A stretch of DNA of 64,000 nucleotides from Weissella fangxianensis (GTDB taxonomy: Bacteria > Bacillota > Bacilli > Lactobacillales > Lactobacillaceae): the NCBI RefSeq assembly GCF_024718545.1, contig NZ_JAMXDB010000002.1:1-64000 (forward strand), in the 5' to 3' direction. Both the position numbers and the translations under genes were made by a program. Below are positions 27,996 to 38,539 of this stretch, piece by piece; position 1 is the first letter of the stretch; every line of letters begins with the position of its first letter. The notes beneath the pieces were generated by a model. That model saw nothing but the letters and a program-made list of their open reading frames with translations. It had not been told where the DNA came from and did no database searches.

Positions 27996-29507
27996 TTAGA
28001 CTTCCCCAAAAAATCGAGTCGCCTTGATGGCATTACGCCAACCTTGACGTAAGTGCTGGCGCTGTTTTTCAGGCAAGTTTGGTTTAAATTGACGACCAGC
28101 TTGGACATAATGTTGTAAGTCCGATAGATCCTGCCAATATCCAACTGCTATCCCAGCCAAAAAGGCTGCCCCAAGTGGCGTAGCGTCCTCATCTAAGGAA
28201 CGTTCAATATCAACATGCGCAATATCCGACTGAAATTGCATTAAGTATGGATTACGTGAAACTGAACCATCCGCTTTCATTGTTGCTAATTCATAGCCTG
28301 AATCTTTCTTCATGGTTGATAAAATATCCGCTGTTTGATAAGCAATCGATTGCAAAGTTGCCTTCACAAAATCAGCTTTGTTTGTTCCCCGTGTCATACC
28401 AAAGACAGTCCCACGTGCATTTGGATCCCAATAAGGTGCTCCCAAACCATTAAATGCGGGAATCACATAAATTTCATTATGATTATCTGATTCTTCAGCC
28501 AACGACCAGGCATCTAGTTGCGTTTCAATCATTCCTAAACGATCATGTAGCCATTGAATAGCTGTTCCAGCTGAAAAAATAGATCCTTCTAAGGCGTAGA
28601 CGGGTTGATCATCGATTTTATAAGCAATGGTCGTAACCAGACGATTATTAGACATCACAGGTTCATTACCGGTGTTCATAATCATAAATGCTCCAGCACC
28701 ATAGGTATTTTTGACCATACCCTTTTCAAGTGCCAGTTGACCAACCATCGAAGCATTTTGATCACCAATAACACTAGCAATTGGGACTTGACCACCGAAA
28801 AATGACATTGGACTCGTGTGACCAATCACTTCACTGCTGTTATGGACCTCAGGCAGCATACTTAATGGAATGTTGAACATCTTTAATAATTCGTCATCCC
28901 ATTCTTGAGTATGGATATTGTACAACATTGTTCGGGCAGCATTCGTCGCATCAGTCGCATGAACTGCACCATCGGTCAGCTGCCACGTTAACCATGTATC
29001 AACAGTTCCAAAAACTAAGTCCCCATTTTCGGCTGCTGCCTGAGCGCCAGGAACATTGTCCAAAATCCAACGAATTTTTGTTGCTGAAAAGTACGCACTA
29101 ACTGGCAGACCGGTTTTTTGACGAATCAATTCTGTCTTTTCAGCATCATCAGCAATACTTTGAGCAATATCCTGCGATTGTGTCGATGACCAACTAATGG
29201 CATTATAAATTGGCTGTCCCGTTTGACGATGCCATATAATCGTCGTTTCACGTTGGTTTGCAATTCCCAACGCCTTAATCTCATCCCCTCGAATACCAGC
29301 ATTGATTAACGCATCCGCAACTGCTGTCTGAGTGGCATGCCAAATATCTAACGGCCGTTGTTCTAGCCAACCGGTCCTTGGAATCACCGGCGTCATTGGA
29401 ATAGCAACTGATGTCACACGCCGAGCATTATGATTGAAAACAATCGCTCGCGTACCGGTTGTTCCTTGATCAATTGCTAAAATATATTCTGGTTTCTTAA
29501 TCGCCAT
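27996..29507 (-). CDS. glpK: Glycerol kinase
   Basis: Phosphorylates glycerol to glycerol 3-phosphate with ATP. The FGGY-family features are all present in 503 residues: AIDQGTTGTRAIVF (10-23), the substrate-binding WSSTQSQD region near 85-92, DTWLTWQLT near 169-177 and GAGAFMIMNTG near 267-277. The His that is phosphorylated by HPr in many Firmicutes (near 230) is not clear to me here. It is not next to glpF or glpD, so glycerol use would need genes elsewhere. Confidence 0.95.
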   Translation of the reverse strand: MAIKKPEYILAIDQGTTGTRAIVFNHNARRVTSVAIPMTPVIPRTGWLEQRPLDIWHATQTAVADALINAGIRGDEIKALGIANQRETTIIWHRQTGQPIYNAISWSSTQSQDIAQSIADDAEKTELIRQKTGLPVSAYFSATKIRWILDNVPGAQAAAENGDLVFGTVDTWLTWQLTDGAVHATDATNAARTMLYNIHTQEWDDELLKMFNIPLSMLPEVHNSSEVIGHTSPMSFFGGQVPIASVIGDQNASMVGQLALEKGMVKNTYGAGAFMIMNTGNEPVMSNNRLVTTIAYKIDDQPVYALEGSIFSAGTAIQWLHDRLGMIETQLDAWSLAEESDNHNEIYVIPAFNGLGAPYWDPNARGTVFGMTRGTNKADFVKATLQSIAYQTADILSTMKKDSGYELATMKADGSVSRNPYLMQFQSDIAHVDIERSLDEDATPLGAAFLAGIAVGYWQDLSDLQHYVQAGRQFKPNLPEKQRQHLRQGWRNAIKATRFFGEV

Positions 29508-29622
29508 TTTTATTCCCCAATAATTCTATCTAGATTTGAAACTCATCTTCATTAAGTATACCAATTCCCATAGATTATGCTAAACTTTTCTAGGAGTCAA
29601 AACAAATAGACACACTTTTTAG

Positions 29623-30909
29623 GTGCATGATACCACATATAAGAGTCACCTTAAAATGATATCGTGTCACAATTTCCATTTATATCAGTTCACACATTCA
29701 CGGAGGATTTATGATAAGTCGTCGTCACCAGACGGCGATGTGCTCAAACCACAGCACGTCGAAATTAAAGCCATCATTTTATACATTACAACGTTTTTCC
29801 AATCCACAGGTGCTTCATTGATTTGGCCAATCACGACGCTCTATATGCATAATGTCTTACATCAAAGTATGACTATATCAGGCGTAGTTGTGATGGGGCT
29901 TTCAGTAACCATGATGCTCGGTAATTGGTTAGGTGGGCGTCTCTTTGATCGCTGGAGTCCCTATAAAGCCATGACCCTCTCGGTCGGCGTCGCCTTAGCG
30001 ATTCTAATCATGCTAACTTTTTGGCACAGTTGGCCAGTTTTTGCATTATTTATGTTATTAATTGGTTTCGCAGATGGTCTTATTTACACTTTAGTAAATG
30101 CCTACGCAACAACCATCCAATCCATAGATACGAGAAAGGTGTTTAATTTCCAATACCTATTTATGAATGTCGGTGTCGTTGCCGGTACCGCAATCGTCGG
30201 TTTTCTATTCGATTACGGAGTTAAATACGTGTTTGGTAGCGCCGCTATCATGTACACCGTATTTTTTATACTCGTCATTAAGTACTTTAATATTAAAGGG
30301 TTAGCCAAGCAAAGCGCCCAAGCAGCTGCTCGGGCTGCAAAAAGCACCTTCAAAACGCCCACTATCATCTATGCCATTTTAGGATTAGCTTTCGCCTTCT
30401 ATATGTCATATATGTTATGGGAAACTGTCATCGCAATGCATATGACCGACCTTGGTATGACAACCAAAGATTATTCATTCTTGTGGACCTTAAATGGTAT
30501 CATCATTATTTTTGGCCAAGGATTACTGAACCGAATTATTGACCGTTTACCACTACGCCTAACTGTTTTAGGTGGCTCAACTTTATTTGCGTTATCATTC
30601 CTAGTATTGATTCAGGCAAAAACATATCCCATGTTTATTGTTAGTTTTATCATTTTGACTATTGGAGAAATTTTTGCCAGTCCACAGATTCCTGCCTGGG
30701 TCGACAAATTAAGTGATCCAACTGCTAAAGGCCACGCTCAAGGGTTGTTAACTATGTTTGTTTCATTAGGACGTGCAATCGGTCCGCTTTATGGTGGTTT
30801 ATTGATCGATGGTGGGTCATACAAGTTACTCTTTGCATCCGTATTTATTCTAATGATGTTCTTCGTCGCTTTAACTTTAATATTAAATATGCGTCATCTA
30901 AAAAAGTAA
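29623..30909 (+). CDS. MFS multidrug-type transporter, start region disrupted
   Basis: A 12-helix major-facilitator carrier, probably a drug or metabolite exporter. From about residue 50 on it has regular membrane helices and the loop motif GNWLGGRLFDRWSPYKAM that replaces motif A. The open frame can be extended to 29623, giving an unusual 48-residue soluble leader. The only strong ribosome site (GGAGG at 29702-29706) serves an ATG at 29711 in another frame that stops at 29821. If one G were restored after that ATG, the frame would read M-DKSSSPDGD and run into the transporter. A one-base deletion at the start is therefore likely, and the true N-terminus is uncertain. Confidence 0.8.
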   Translation: MHDTTYKSHLKMISCHNFHLYQFTHSRRIYDKSSSPDGDVLKPQHVEIKAIILYITTFFQSTGASLIWPITTLYMHNVLHQSMTISGVVVMGLSVTMMLGNWLGGRLFDRWSPYKAMTLSVGVALAILIMLTFWHSWPVFALFMLLIGFADGLIYTLVNAYATTIQSIDTRKVFNFQYLFMNVGVVAGTAIVGFLFDYGVKYVFGSAAIMYTVFFILVIKYFNIKGLAKQSAQAAARAAKSTFKTPTIIYAILGLAFAFYMSYMLWETVIAMHMTDLGMTTKDYSFLWTLNGIIIIFGQGLLNRIIDRLPLRLTVLGGSTLFALSFLVLIQAKTYPMFIVSFIILTIGEIFASPQIPAWVDKLSDPTAKGHAQGLLTMFVSLGRAIGPLYGGLLIDGGSYKLLFASVFILMMFFVALTLILNMRHLKK

Positions 30910-30921
30910 TCTAAATTAAAT

Positions 30922-30952
30922 AAAGGGTTGGGACATGTTGTCCCAACCCTTT
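30922..30952 (+). terminator. Bidirectional terminator between MFS gene and addA
   Basis: A perfect 14-bp stem (30922-30935 with 30939-30952) with a 3-base loop, A run before and T run after. It can end both converging transcripts. Confidence 0.92.
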
Positions 30953-31002
30953 TATGTTTAATTTTTACAGCATAAACATGTTAAAAAGTCTGCTTAAACG
31001 CC

Positions 31003-34000
31003 TTATAACCGAATTAATTTTTCGGCATTAATAGCATAAATAAATCGTTTAGGCATTGGTAAGCCCATCGCAACTAGCGCTTGTGCATAGATATTTAATT
31101 GTCCAGCATATCGCTTAGTCAAAACATCTGTTGCCGACCTCTGTGAAACATGATCTGTTTTATAATCAAACAACCAAATCTCGTCGTCAACTTGGAAATA
31201 CCCATCAATAATTCCGTGTACTAACACTTTGTCGTCACCATCAAATGCGCGGTATAGCCGCTTTGCATCTAACAACAGTGAAAACGGTACTTCTCGTTGT
31301 AACGTATCAGCATGTCGAACCATTTGCTTACCAAGTGGTGAATCAGTAAAGAACCGTGCGATTTTATCAATCGAAATTAACGGTGCAATTTTATCGTCAA
31401 TTAATTGTTCAATAACTAGTTCTTGGATAAGTGCCTTGATTGTTGCCGATGTTGGCAAACCGGCCATTAAATCTAGCCGTTGCATAACCAAATGAGTCGC
31501 CGTTCCAATTGCAGCTGAAGACAATCGTGTCGCTGATTCTTGCATAAAGTCCGGCGCTGGTAACTCTTCATCAGTCAGCCGTAGTCCCGCCAAATCATCC
31601 GTTACCAACCGGCGATCGATCAACTGACGTCCCTCAGTTAAATCAGGGTCTTCAAATAGTCGTTTAATTTCTGATACCGACTGATAAGCGGTGGCACGCG
31701 TCGCTGTTTCATAAGGATATTGAAACTGGAGGACTGGTTGCCAATCAGTATTTTCAGTTACCGTTTGCGCGATATCTACCGTATCTTGTTCTTCATCAAC
31801 CATTGGTTGGTAGTTTGCTACTCGTGTCACCAAATCTTGTGTATTCACAACTTCCACGTCATATTCAAAGGCATTTTTAGGCGCTTTGGCTCGGATATCA
31901 TCAAACTGCATCACGTCATGCTCATCATAAGCGCGCAATGGCGCCAAACGTTCTGGTGCTTGGGGATGGCGAATCAACGTCATCCCCATCAAATCCATGA
32001 ATGATTTTCCAGCGAGGCGAATCGTATCTGGTAACATCCACTCCGTTACCCCAGCACTCTGCTGCCAAGTTTGCCATAACTTATCAACACTATCATAGGC
32101 ACCAACTATAAATAATTGCTGCTCAGCACGTGTCAGCGCCACATACAAAACTCGTAATTGTTCAGCATAAGCATTTTGGCGCTTTACTTGCGCAATATAC
32201 TCGTGCTGTGGCGTGCTTAATTTCAAATGATGCGGTAAATCAATATAATTCATCCCACCACCAGCCTGGGCATCGAGAATAATACTGCCTTGCGTTTCTC
32301 GTTGACTAATCATGGTACGGGTTGCATTTAATAGAAAGACAACTGGGAATTCTAATCCCTTGGAATGATGAATCGTCATCAATGACACACTATTTTGTGC
32401 CACATTCGCATCGGCTTCACCTAAGTCCTTATCTTGATTCTGTAATTGAGTCACATAGTTAATAAACTGATATAACCCCACAAAACTACTCTTTTGATAA
32501 GCAGCTGCACGCTCATACAGTGCATGCAGATTTGCTTGTCGCTGAGCGCCTGAAGGTAACCCACCAACATAATCTAGCCACCCAGTTCGATTATAAATTG
32601 CCCATAACAGCGTCACAATTTGGTTTTGCACGGCCAAATCACGAAATACATCTAAATCAGCTAAAAAGCGTTGCACCTGCGCCTGTGTTTTTGTAACTAA
32701 TTCAGCAGAAATATCAGGAATATCAACACGCGCTTCAGGACTTGCTAATTGTTGAACGGCCGTATAAAAATCTTCATCTGGCGTTTGTGCGCGAATCAAT
32801 GCCAGACCATTCTCAGCAATGCTATACAGTGGTGAACGTAACACAGCCGCTAACGGAATATCTTGATGTGGATTATCAATCACTTGTAAGAAACTCATGA
32901 TCACTGATATTTCAGTTGTCTGAAAATAATTTTCCGTGCCATCGATCATGATTGGTATGCCCATTTCACGAAAGATATCCAAGACATCCAAATTTTGGCT
33001 CTTCGTTGGCACCAAGATCGTAATATCACCATAGTTGATTGGTCGCTTCGTTGCGGCATGTCGATCAAAAATTTCAAACTTTGATTGCACCAATTCTTGA
33101 ATTTTTAATGCTGTCAAACGAATCTGACCTGTCGCTTTTGTGTAAGGTGCTTCAGTAGTTGTTGCCTCAACTCCTGTGTTGCTTTCTGTATCTGCACCCA
33201 CATCTTCTGGACTTGCATCATCTAAATAGAGTAACAATTCAGCTTTTTTAGGTAATTCCTCAGGATAATAATCTGCGCCAGCAACCAATTCAGCTTCACC
33301 AGTATATTCAATATCACCCAATGAACGGCTCATCGCTTGCGCAAAGATATAGTTAATAAAATTCGTCACGTTAGGTTGTGAACGGAAATTTTCCTGTAAT
33401 GTAATGACGGTACTTGCTGTATCAGCTGGATAAGTTGCTAATTTACCCGCAAATAATGTCGGATCCGCTTGACGGAACTTATAAATAGATTGCTTAATAT
33501 CCCCGACTTGGAATAAATTATCTCCTGCAGTAATCTCATGCAAGATTGCCTCCTGCAATTGGTTCGTATCTTGGTACTCATCGACCATAATTTCAGTATA
33601 GTGTGCACGTAATTCGGTTTTCACTTTTTCTTGGCTAACGATTTGCAAAGCAAAATGCTCTAAATCATTAAAATCCAGCACTTTGCGACGTAATTTTTCG
33701 GTCAAAAAGTCATTACTAAAATCTTTGGTTAACTGTACCAAACGTGAAATCACAGACCCAGCTCCTTTAATGGCTAATGACAACCCCACTTGGTCAAGAA
33801 CAAAATACTTTTCCAATAAGTCCGTAAAGCGCTTCTTTAATGCTTCACGATCATCTTTGACTTTATCCCAAGCCGCTTTCAGCGCCGGATCATGTTTCTT
33901 TGTGAAATTTTTACGTTTACCTTGTTCATCAAGGCCCCATCCCATTAGTTCCGACTGTCGTAATATTTGGCGCATGGCATCCCAATGACTAGTTTCACTT

Positions 34001-34803
34001 TGGACAACTTGCAAAGCCCGTTGATAGGTTGTTTCATCCGTCTGCAAATTCAATAAACGATTCACCGCCGGGGCTTCATCCATTGTATCGGGAGCTTGTG
34101 CAACCAACCCGGATGCCTTAGCAACAATGCCTTGTAACTCCTTTAAAATTTGTGGTTTTAACTGCTCCTGATAAAACTGGCTCGTTGTGAAATCAGCTGA
34201 CCCAATCTGATATAAATCCGATAGATGATCCAACCAATCAACCGTGTCGGGACGGGCAGTCGCAAAATCATATAAAGAAAAAGTTGCTTCCTGCAAAGAT
34301 TTATCATCTGTACTACTCGTCGTAAATTGCGCAGCAAAAGTTGCAAAAGACTGTTGTTCATCATCGGCATATTGTTCTTCTAACAGCGTATTGTAGACTT
34401 CGAGCATCACTAAGGTACGTTCTGCATCATCCATCAGCCGAAACTGTGGATCCAAATCAATCGTGTAGTGGTATTGTTCAATCAAACGCAGCGCAAAAGC
34501 ATGTAATGTTGAAATATTAGCAATATTCAACAGCCGCAATTGCTTCAAAAGATGTTGTCGTTGGTCACCAATGCTCTCAATAAGCTTGGCACGGATTTCT
34601 CCTTCTAAGCGTTCTTTCATCTCGCTTGCCGCTGCTTCGGTAAACGTCACAATCAAAAACTCATTAACATTTTCACCAGCCAATAAGCGACGCATCACAC
34701 GCTCAACCAAAACACGCGTTTTTCCTGAGCCGGCTGAGGCTGATACCAGGACATTACGACCTTTCGTCTCAATGGCTGCTGATTGAGAATCAGTAAATTT
34801 CAT
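31003..34803 (-). CDS. addA: ATP-dependent helicase/nuclease subunit A
   Basis: The UvrD-like helicase and nuclease subunit of the AddAB (RexAB) recombination machine, which resects double-strand ends to Chi sites. Walker A SASAGSGKTRV is at about 21-31, the UvrD-type VDEYQDTNQLQ near 400-410, and GRRLF/VALTRAEQQL near the helicase end. The C-terminal RecB-type nuclease motif is GIIDGYFQ with LFDYKTDHV. At 1266 residues it is full length. Its ATG overlaps the addB stop as TAATG, so both subunits are made in step. Confidence 0.95.
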   Translation of the reverse strand: MKFTDSQSAAIETKGRNVLVSASAGSGKTRVLVERVMRRLLAGENVNEFLIVTFTEAAASEMKERLEGEIRAKLIESIGDQRQHLLKQLRLLNIANISTLHAFALRLIEQYHYTIDLDPQFRLMDDAERTLVMLEVYNTLLEEQYADDEQQSFATFAAQFTTSSTDDKSLQEATFSLYDFATARPDTVDWLDHLSDLYQIGSADFTTSQFYQEQLKPQILKELQGIVAKASGLVAQAPDTMDEAPAVNRLLNLQTDETTYQRALQVVQSETSHWDAMRQILRQSELMGWGLDEQGKRKNFTKKHDPALKAAWDKVKDDREALKKRFTDLLEKYFVLDQVGLSLAIKGAGSVISRLVQLTKDFSNDFLTEKLRRKVLDFNDLEHFALQIVSQEKVKTELRAHYTEIMVDEYQDTNQLQEAILHEITAGDNLFQVGDIKQSIYKFRQADPTLFAGKLATYPADTASTVITLQENFRSQPNVTNFINYIFAQAMSRSLGDIEYTGEAELVAGADYYPEELPKKAELLLYLDDASPEDVGADTESNTGVEATTTEAPYTKATGQIRLTALKIQELVQSKFEIFDRHAATKRPINYGDITILVPTKSQNLDVLDIFREMGIPIMIDGTENYFQTTEISVIMSFLQVIDNPHQDIPLAAVLRSPLYSIAENGLALIRAQTPDEDFYTAVQQLASPEARVDIPDISAELVTKTQAQVQRFLADLDVFRDLAVQNQIVTLLWAIYNRTGWLDYVGGLPSGAQRQANLHALYERAAAYQKSSFVGLYQFINYVTQLQNQDKDLGEADANVAQNSVSLMTIHHSKGLEFPVVFLLNATRTMISQRETQGSIILDAQAGGGMNYIDLPHHLKLSTPQHEYIAQVKRQNAYAEQLRVLYVALTRAEQQLFIVGAYDSVDKLWQTWQQSAGVTEWMLPDTIRLAGKSFMDLMGMTLIRHPQAPERLAPLRAYDEHDVMQFDDIRAKAPKNAFEYDVEVVNTQDLVTRVANYQPMVDEEQDTVDIAQTVTENTDWQPVLQFQYPYETATRATAYQSVSEIKRLFEDPDLTEGRQLIDRRLVTDDLAGLRLTDEELPAPDFMQESATRLSSAAIGTATHLVMQRLDLMAGLPTSATIKALIQELVIEQLIDDKIAPLISIDKIARFFTDSPLGKQMVRHADTLQREVPFSLLLDAKRLYRAFDGDDKVLVHGIIDGYFQVDDEIWLFDYKTDHVSQRSATDVLTKRYAGQLNIYAQALVAMGLPMPKRFIYAINAEKLIRL

Positions 34804-37800
34804 TATTTTTGACCCTCCTCTGGTTCCTGATGATAATTCTGAATAAAACGCGTCATGGCTTCTAACGTCGCACTAACTGATAATTTTTGCAGATCGTTAT
34901 ACCGATTTCCCATCATGGCATCAAACATCATAATTGGTTTATATGGTGAATACATTAACCCTGTATTGGCAGCACCATCTCGGAATGGATATAACGGAAA
35001 GGCTCCGTCCAAAATTTGCTCAGCGATATCTTTAATTTTATATTCATTAAACTGCAACAAGGTTTCTAAGGTCTCATCTGAAACAACATCTGCACTTTTC
35101 TTAAACGATGAATCTTTTTTCCGATCAATTGCATAAGGTGCTACAATATCAGGCGTGCTTTCGAGCCGTGTAATATAATCCTCGTTTGTGCGTAAGACTC
35201 CCCGATAACGACCTTGATCAATCGCTTGTTTATCAGCAGCTGACTGCAGTTGTTGTAAGGAATCTCCTGTCAGATCACTCATGCTGATCCATGGATTTTG
35301 GAGTGTCCAAAATAGCGCTCCCCCCATCTCACTAGCTGGTAAAACATCTTTATTCATTAGCATAGCTGTCCAATAAGTCATTAATTGTAACTCTAATCCA
35401 GCATAAGCTTTACTATAATCAAACACACGCTTGCTTGATTTATAATCGACAATAGTTAAAAAATTACCGGCAGTAGTTTCAACCAAATCATAGCGATCAA
35501 CTTTACCACGAACTTTAACGTGTCCAAACGGTATCTCATACGCAACTGGTTTTAGGTCACTTTGTGGCAGACCAAAACCGGCTTCAACACCAAGTGTATG
35601 AATACCACCATCAAGCAGTTGACCACGTTTCATGCTCGTCATGGTTTCATGAACCTGCATCGCCAGCCGTTGGGTCAAAAATTGCATCCGTGATGAACTA
35701 TTGAAAATATCATATGTTGGATCATCACTGGTCAAAAGCCCTTGTAAAATATCCTGTTCTAATTTACGCAGTTGGTCATCAGTCAATGCACCGAGTACTT
35801 GTTCGTTAGTAATTAACACTTGGAAAATTTGTTCCAACATAGCATGCATCAAAGTTCCCTTTTCAGCTGGTGTTAACTGCAAAACTTGTCGTTCTTGTAG
35901 CCTCAAACCATATTGTAAGAAGAATTCATACGGATTACGTGAATAACTTTCCAAACGCGAAATCGAAGCTTTCAAATCGTGGCCAAAGAGTTTATTGACC
36001 AATGCTGGTTGTAATTTTTCTGGTTCATTTTGATAATGCAAGCTACCTAATAAACGTTGTAATTGACGTGGTGCCAATTGTTGTACTTGCTTTATCAAGT
36101 TACGCCAGGCACTACTTAAATCATTATCCGCTGTCCCAGATTGCTTAGCCTGCCGATTAGCGATTACAATTTGCGCAATCGTACTGGTAGGCGTACCAAC
36201 ATAATTAGCGACATGATTACTCATTGGATCAGGCAAGGCATCAAATTGGACCGGATCCAGGTTAAATTGCTTTTGCATACGTGTGACATAGGTAGATGGT
36301 TGTTGCGCACCATCCCCATCACTTGTTGCATATGTCCATATCAACCGTCGATCAGCAACCATCATTGCGCGATACATCAACAATGATTCTTGGGCCATTT
36401 GCTGTTCCGAAGTCTCTTTCAAAAAAACATTATCGGGCAGTGCTGACTGCAAAACTGCCCGATCACCATCATGTAGGATTGCCTTAATTCGCGTAACAGC
36501 TGGTAAATTATGATTCGTCGCACCGAATACAATGACCGTTTCATAGCCTGTTCGTTGCACGATTCCGCTTTCAGAAATGTGCACTTGGTCCATCGTGGAT
36601 GGTACACCAGCATAATTTGCACTATCAAAGGCCGCTTTAAAAACATCTTGCAATGTTTCTAATGTCATTGCTGCCGTATCAAATACTTGGACGAAATCAT
36701 CCAAAATACCAATAAACACTCGCCAAACTTGTTCAGGCTGTTGTGCAGCCCACAAATCACCTTGGGCAATCGCCTGATCACGCCAATCAAGCAACCGCTT
36801 TTGGACACCGATTTGGGTTATAAATTGATATAATTCACGGGCCATTTCACGGGCAGTTTGTGCTTGTTGTAACTGATGCAAAAACGGTGCAACCACTTCA
36901 CTAATTTGATCATGAATCATCGCCAACTGCGCATCCTTACCAGCAACACGTTCCCGAGTTACTTCATCATCACTGGTCAATGCTTGACGATCATATTGCC
37001 AAGGTGTCTTATCCGTCCATTGCCAGCCAGCAACGTTTTTGGCCAACACATAATTCTCGGTTTCCGCAAGGGCTTCACGATAATCCGCTAACGAAACGTC
37101 TGCTGGTATCAGCAACTCCGTTTTTAAAAAACTCATGACATCTGTAATTGTGTATGTTGGTGCCAAATGTAGTAATTTATCCAAGAAAGCGACTAACGGA
37201 TGGGCTGACATAGGACGGTCTAAGTCCATAAACATCGGAATGTCATAACGAGCAAAAACTGCTGGCACGATATTTTCATACTGACCCAAATCACGTGTCA
37301 TTAATAAATAATCACGATATCGATGCTTACCAGTAGCGACTTCTTGACGAATCAAACGTGTCATCTGTTCCACTTCTTGATAACGCGTATGAGTCTGCCA
37401 AATTTCAAGTTCCCCATGGGCATCATATTGTTCGCGCACAATTCCCTGCTGCTCATACTTTATCCAAAAATCTTCAACAGCCAACATCCCCGTACTCATC
37501 TGACGCTGGGTTGCAATCGTATTTGCGACAACTGGCACTTGATGTGTAACAGCCGCATCCCGTAATTGTCGACCAAGTTGCTTAGGTCGATAAAACAAAT
37601 CATTTTCAGAAATGGCTGATTCGGTCAAACTAGCCGATCCATCATCAGCAGGTAATGCAATCGTTACCCCACCAGAATACGTAATCAATGCTTCGACTAG
37701 TCCACGTTCAGGCGACGTCATTTGCGAATAACCATTGATAAAGAAGTAATGATGTGAAACATCTGTTTTTTCCGTTGCTAAATAGACTTTCAAGGCCAAT

Positions 37801-38369
37801 AATAAATCACTACTTAAATACTGACCACGTTGGGTCAATTCAGTTTCTAACGAACGGCCAATGGTCGCTAAGTCATGCAATTTCATCTGCAACGTCTCTT
37901 GATTTGTCAGTCCATCAGCCATGGCTGTTACGTCATCCCAGGATAAACCGGACTGTTTTAACTCTAGTAATTGCGTTGTAAATTGGCCAATGAATCCCTG
38001 CTTGGTCAATAAATTACCGTATAATTGTAATTCATCTTGATGTTGTTGCAGTAGTGTCTGGACTAACATCGTCAGCCCATTTTGGGACAAATTTGCCTGC
38101 TGATAAATTGGATCATTTTGCATGTAGTACCATGCTAAACGACTTAATGAAAAGACTGAAACATTAGGCACTGAAATAGCAGCACCATGGTGACCTTCCA
38201 ATGTTGCCAGCCTGGTTAAAACATTTATTTCTGTTTCAAATTTGATATGATTTGGGACAATATAAAATACTTGTGCTTGTTTATCTGTCGCTAAAACCTG
38301 TTGTATGCGCTGTAATAATGCCAATTCATGGTCAGCGCTCGAGCGACCAAATAATAATTCTAACGCCAT
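34803..38369 (-). CDS. addB: ATP-dependent nuclease subunit B without iron-sulfur cysteines
   Basis: The second subunit of AddAB/RexAB, 1188 residues. The nuclease domain is intact: GKVDRYDLVE and IVDYKSSKRVF near 990-1015. The four cysteines that hold a [4Fe-4S] cluster in Bacillus AddB are absent: the family SRxExxxxCP segment reads SRLESYSRNP, and the C-terminal CxxCxxxxxC segment reads LMYSPYKPIMM. The N-terminal nucleotide site is also degenerate (LLFGRSSADHE). This pattern resembles RexB of lactic acid bacteria. It is the first gene of the addB-addA pair. Confidence 0.93.
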   Translation of the reverse strand: MALELLFGRSSADHELALLQRIQQVLATDKQAQVFYIVPNHIKFETEINVLTRLATLEGHHGAAISVPNVSVFSLSRLAWYYMQNDPIYQQANLSQNGLTMLVQTLLQQHQDELQLYGNLLTKQGFIGQFTTQLLELKQSGLSWDDVTAMADGLTNQETLQMKLHDLATIGRSLETELTQRGQYLSSDLLLALKVYLATEKTDVSHHYFFINGYSQMTSPERGLVEALITYSGGVTIALPADDGSASLTESAISENDLFYRPKQLGRQLRDAAVTHQVPVVANTIATQRQMSTGMLAVEDFWIKYEQQGIVREQYDAHGELEIWQTHTRYQEVEQMTRLIRQEVATGKHRYRDYLLMTRDLGQYENIVPAVFARYDIPMFMDLDRPMSAHPLVAFLDKLLHLAPTYTITDVMSFLKTELLIPADVSLADYREALAETENYVLAKNVAGWQWTDKTPWQYDRQALTSDDEVTRERVAGKDAQLAMIHDQISEVVAPFLHQLQQAQTAREMARELYQFITQIGVQKRLLDWRDQAIAQGDLWAAQQPEQVWRVFIGILDDFVQVFDTAAMTLETLQDVFKAAFDSANYAGVPSTMDQVHISESGIVQRTGYETVIVFGATNHNLPAVTRIKAILHDGDRAVLQSALPDNVFLKETSEQQMAQESLLMYRAMMVADRRLIWTYATSDGDGAQQPSTYVTRMQKQFNLDPVQFDALPDPMSNHVANYVGTPTSTIAQIVIANRQAKQSGTADNDLSSAWRNLIKQVQQLAPRQLQRLLGSLHYQNEPEKLQPALVNKLFGHDLKASISRLESYSRNPYEFFLQYGLRLQERQVLQLTPAEKGTLMHAMLEQIFQVLITNEQVLGALTDDQLRKLEQDILQGLLTSDDPTYDIFNSSSRMQFLTQRLAMQVHETMTSMKRGQLLDGGIHTLGVEAGFGLPQSDLKPVAYEIPFGHVKVRGKVDRYDLVETTAGNFLTIVDYKSSKRVFDYSKAYAGLELQLMTYWTAMLMNKDVLPASEMGGALFWTLQNPWISMSDLTGDSLQQLQSAADKQAIDQGRYRGVLRTNEDYITRLESTPDIVAPYAIDRKKDSSFKKSADVVSDETLETLLQFNEYKIKDIAEQILDGAFPLYPFRDGAANTGLMYSPYKPIMMFDAMMGNRYNDLQKLSVSATLEAMTRFIQNYHQEPEEGQK

Positions 38370-38470
38370 GTGTTGCCTCCAATATCACTAGTTATTACTA
38401 TATATTTTACCAGTTATCAGCTAACTTTTTTACATAGTCGTTAATATGTAAAAAACGTGCAAGAAAAAGA

Positions 38471-38521
38471 CGTTTTGCATCCAGTATGTCACGTAAATTA
38501 CGTGACAACTGGCCCAAAACG
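38471..38521 (-). terminator. Long palindromic hairpin after the peptidase gene
   Basis: Nested pairing: CGTTTTG/CAAAACG (38471-38477 with 38515-38521), CCAGT/ACTGG (38481-38485 with 38508-38512) and a 10-bp TGTCACGTAA/TTACGTGACA core (38487-38496 with 38498-38507). Only one base remains in the loop. TCTTTTTCTT follows on the minus strand, so it probably terminates the peptidase transcript ahead of addB. Confidence 0.7.
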
Positions 38522-38539
38522 CCACTTATCAAATTATTT

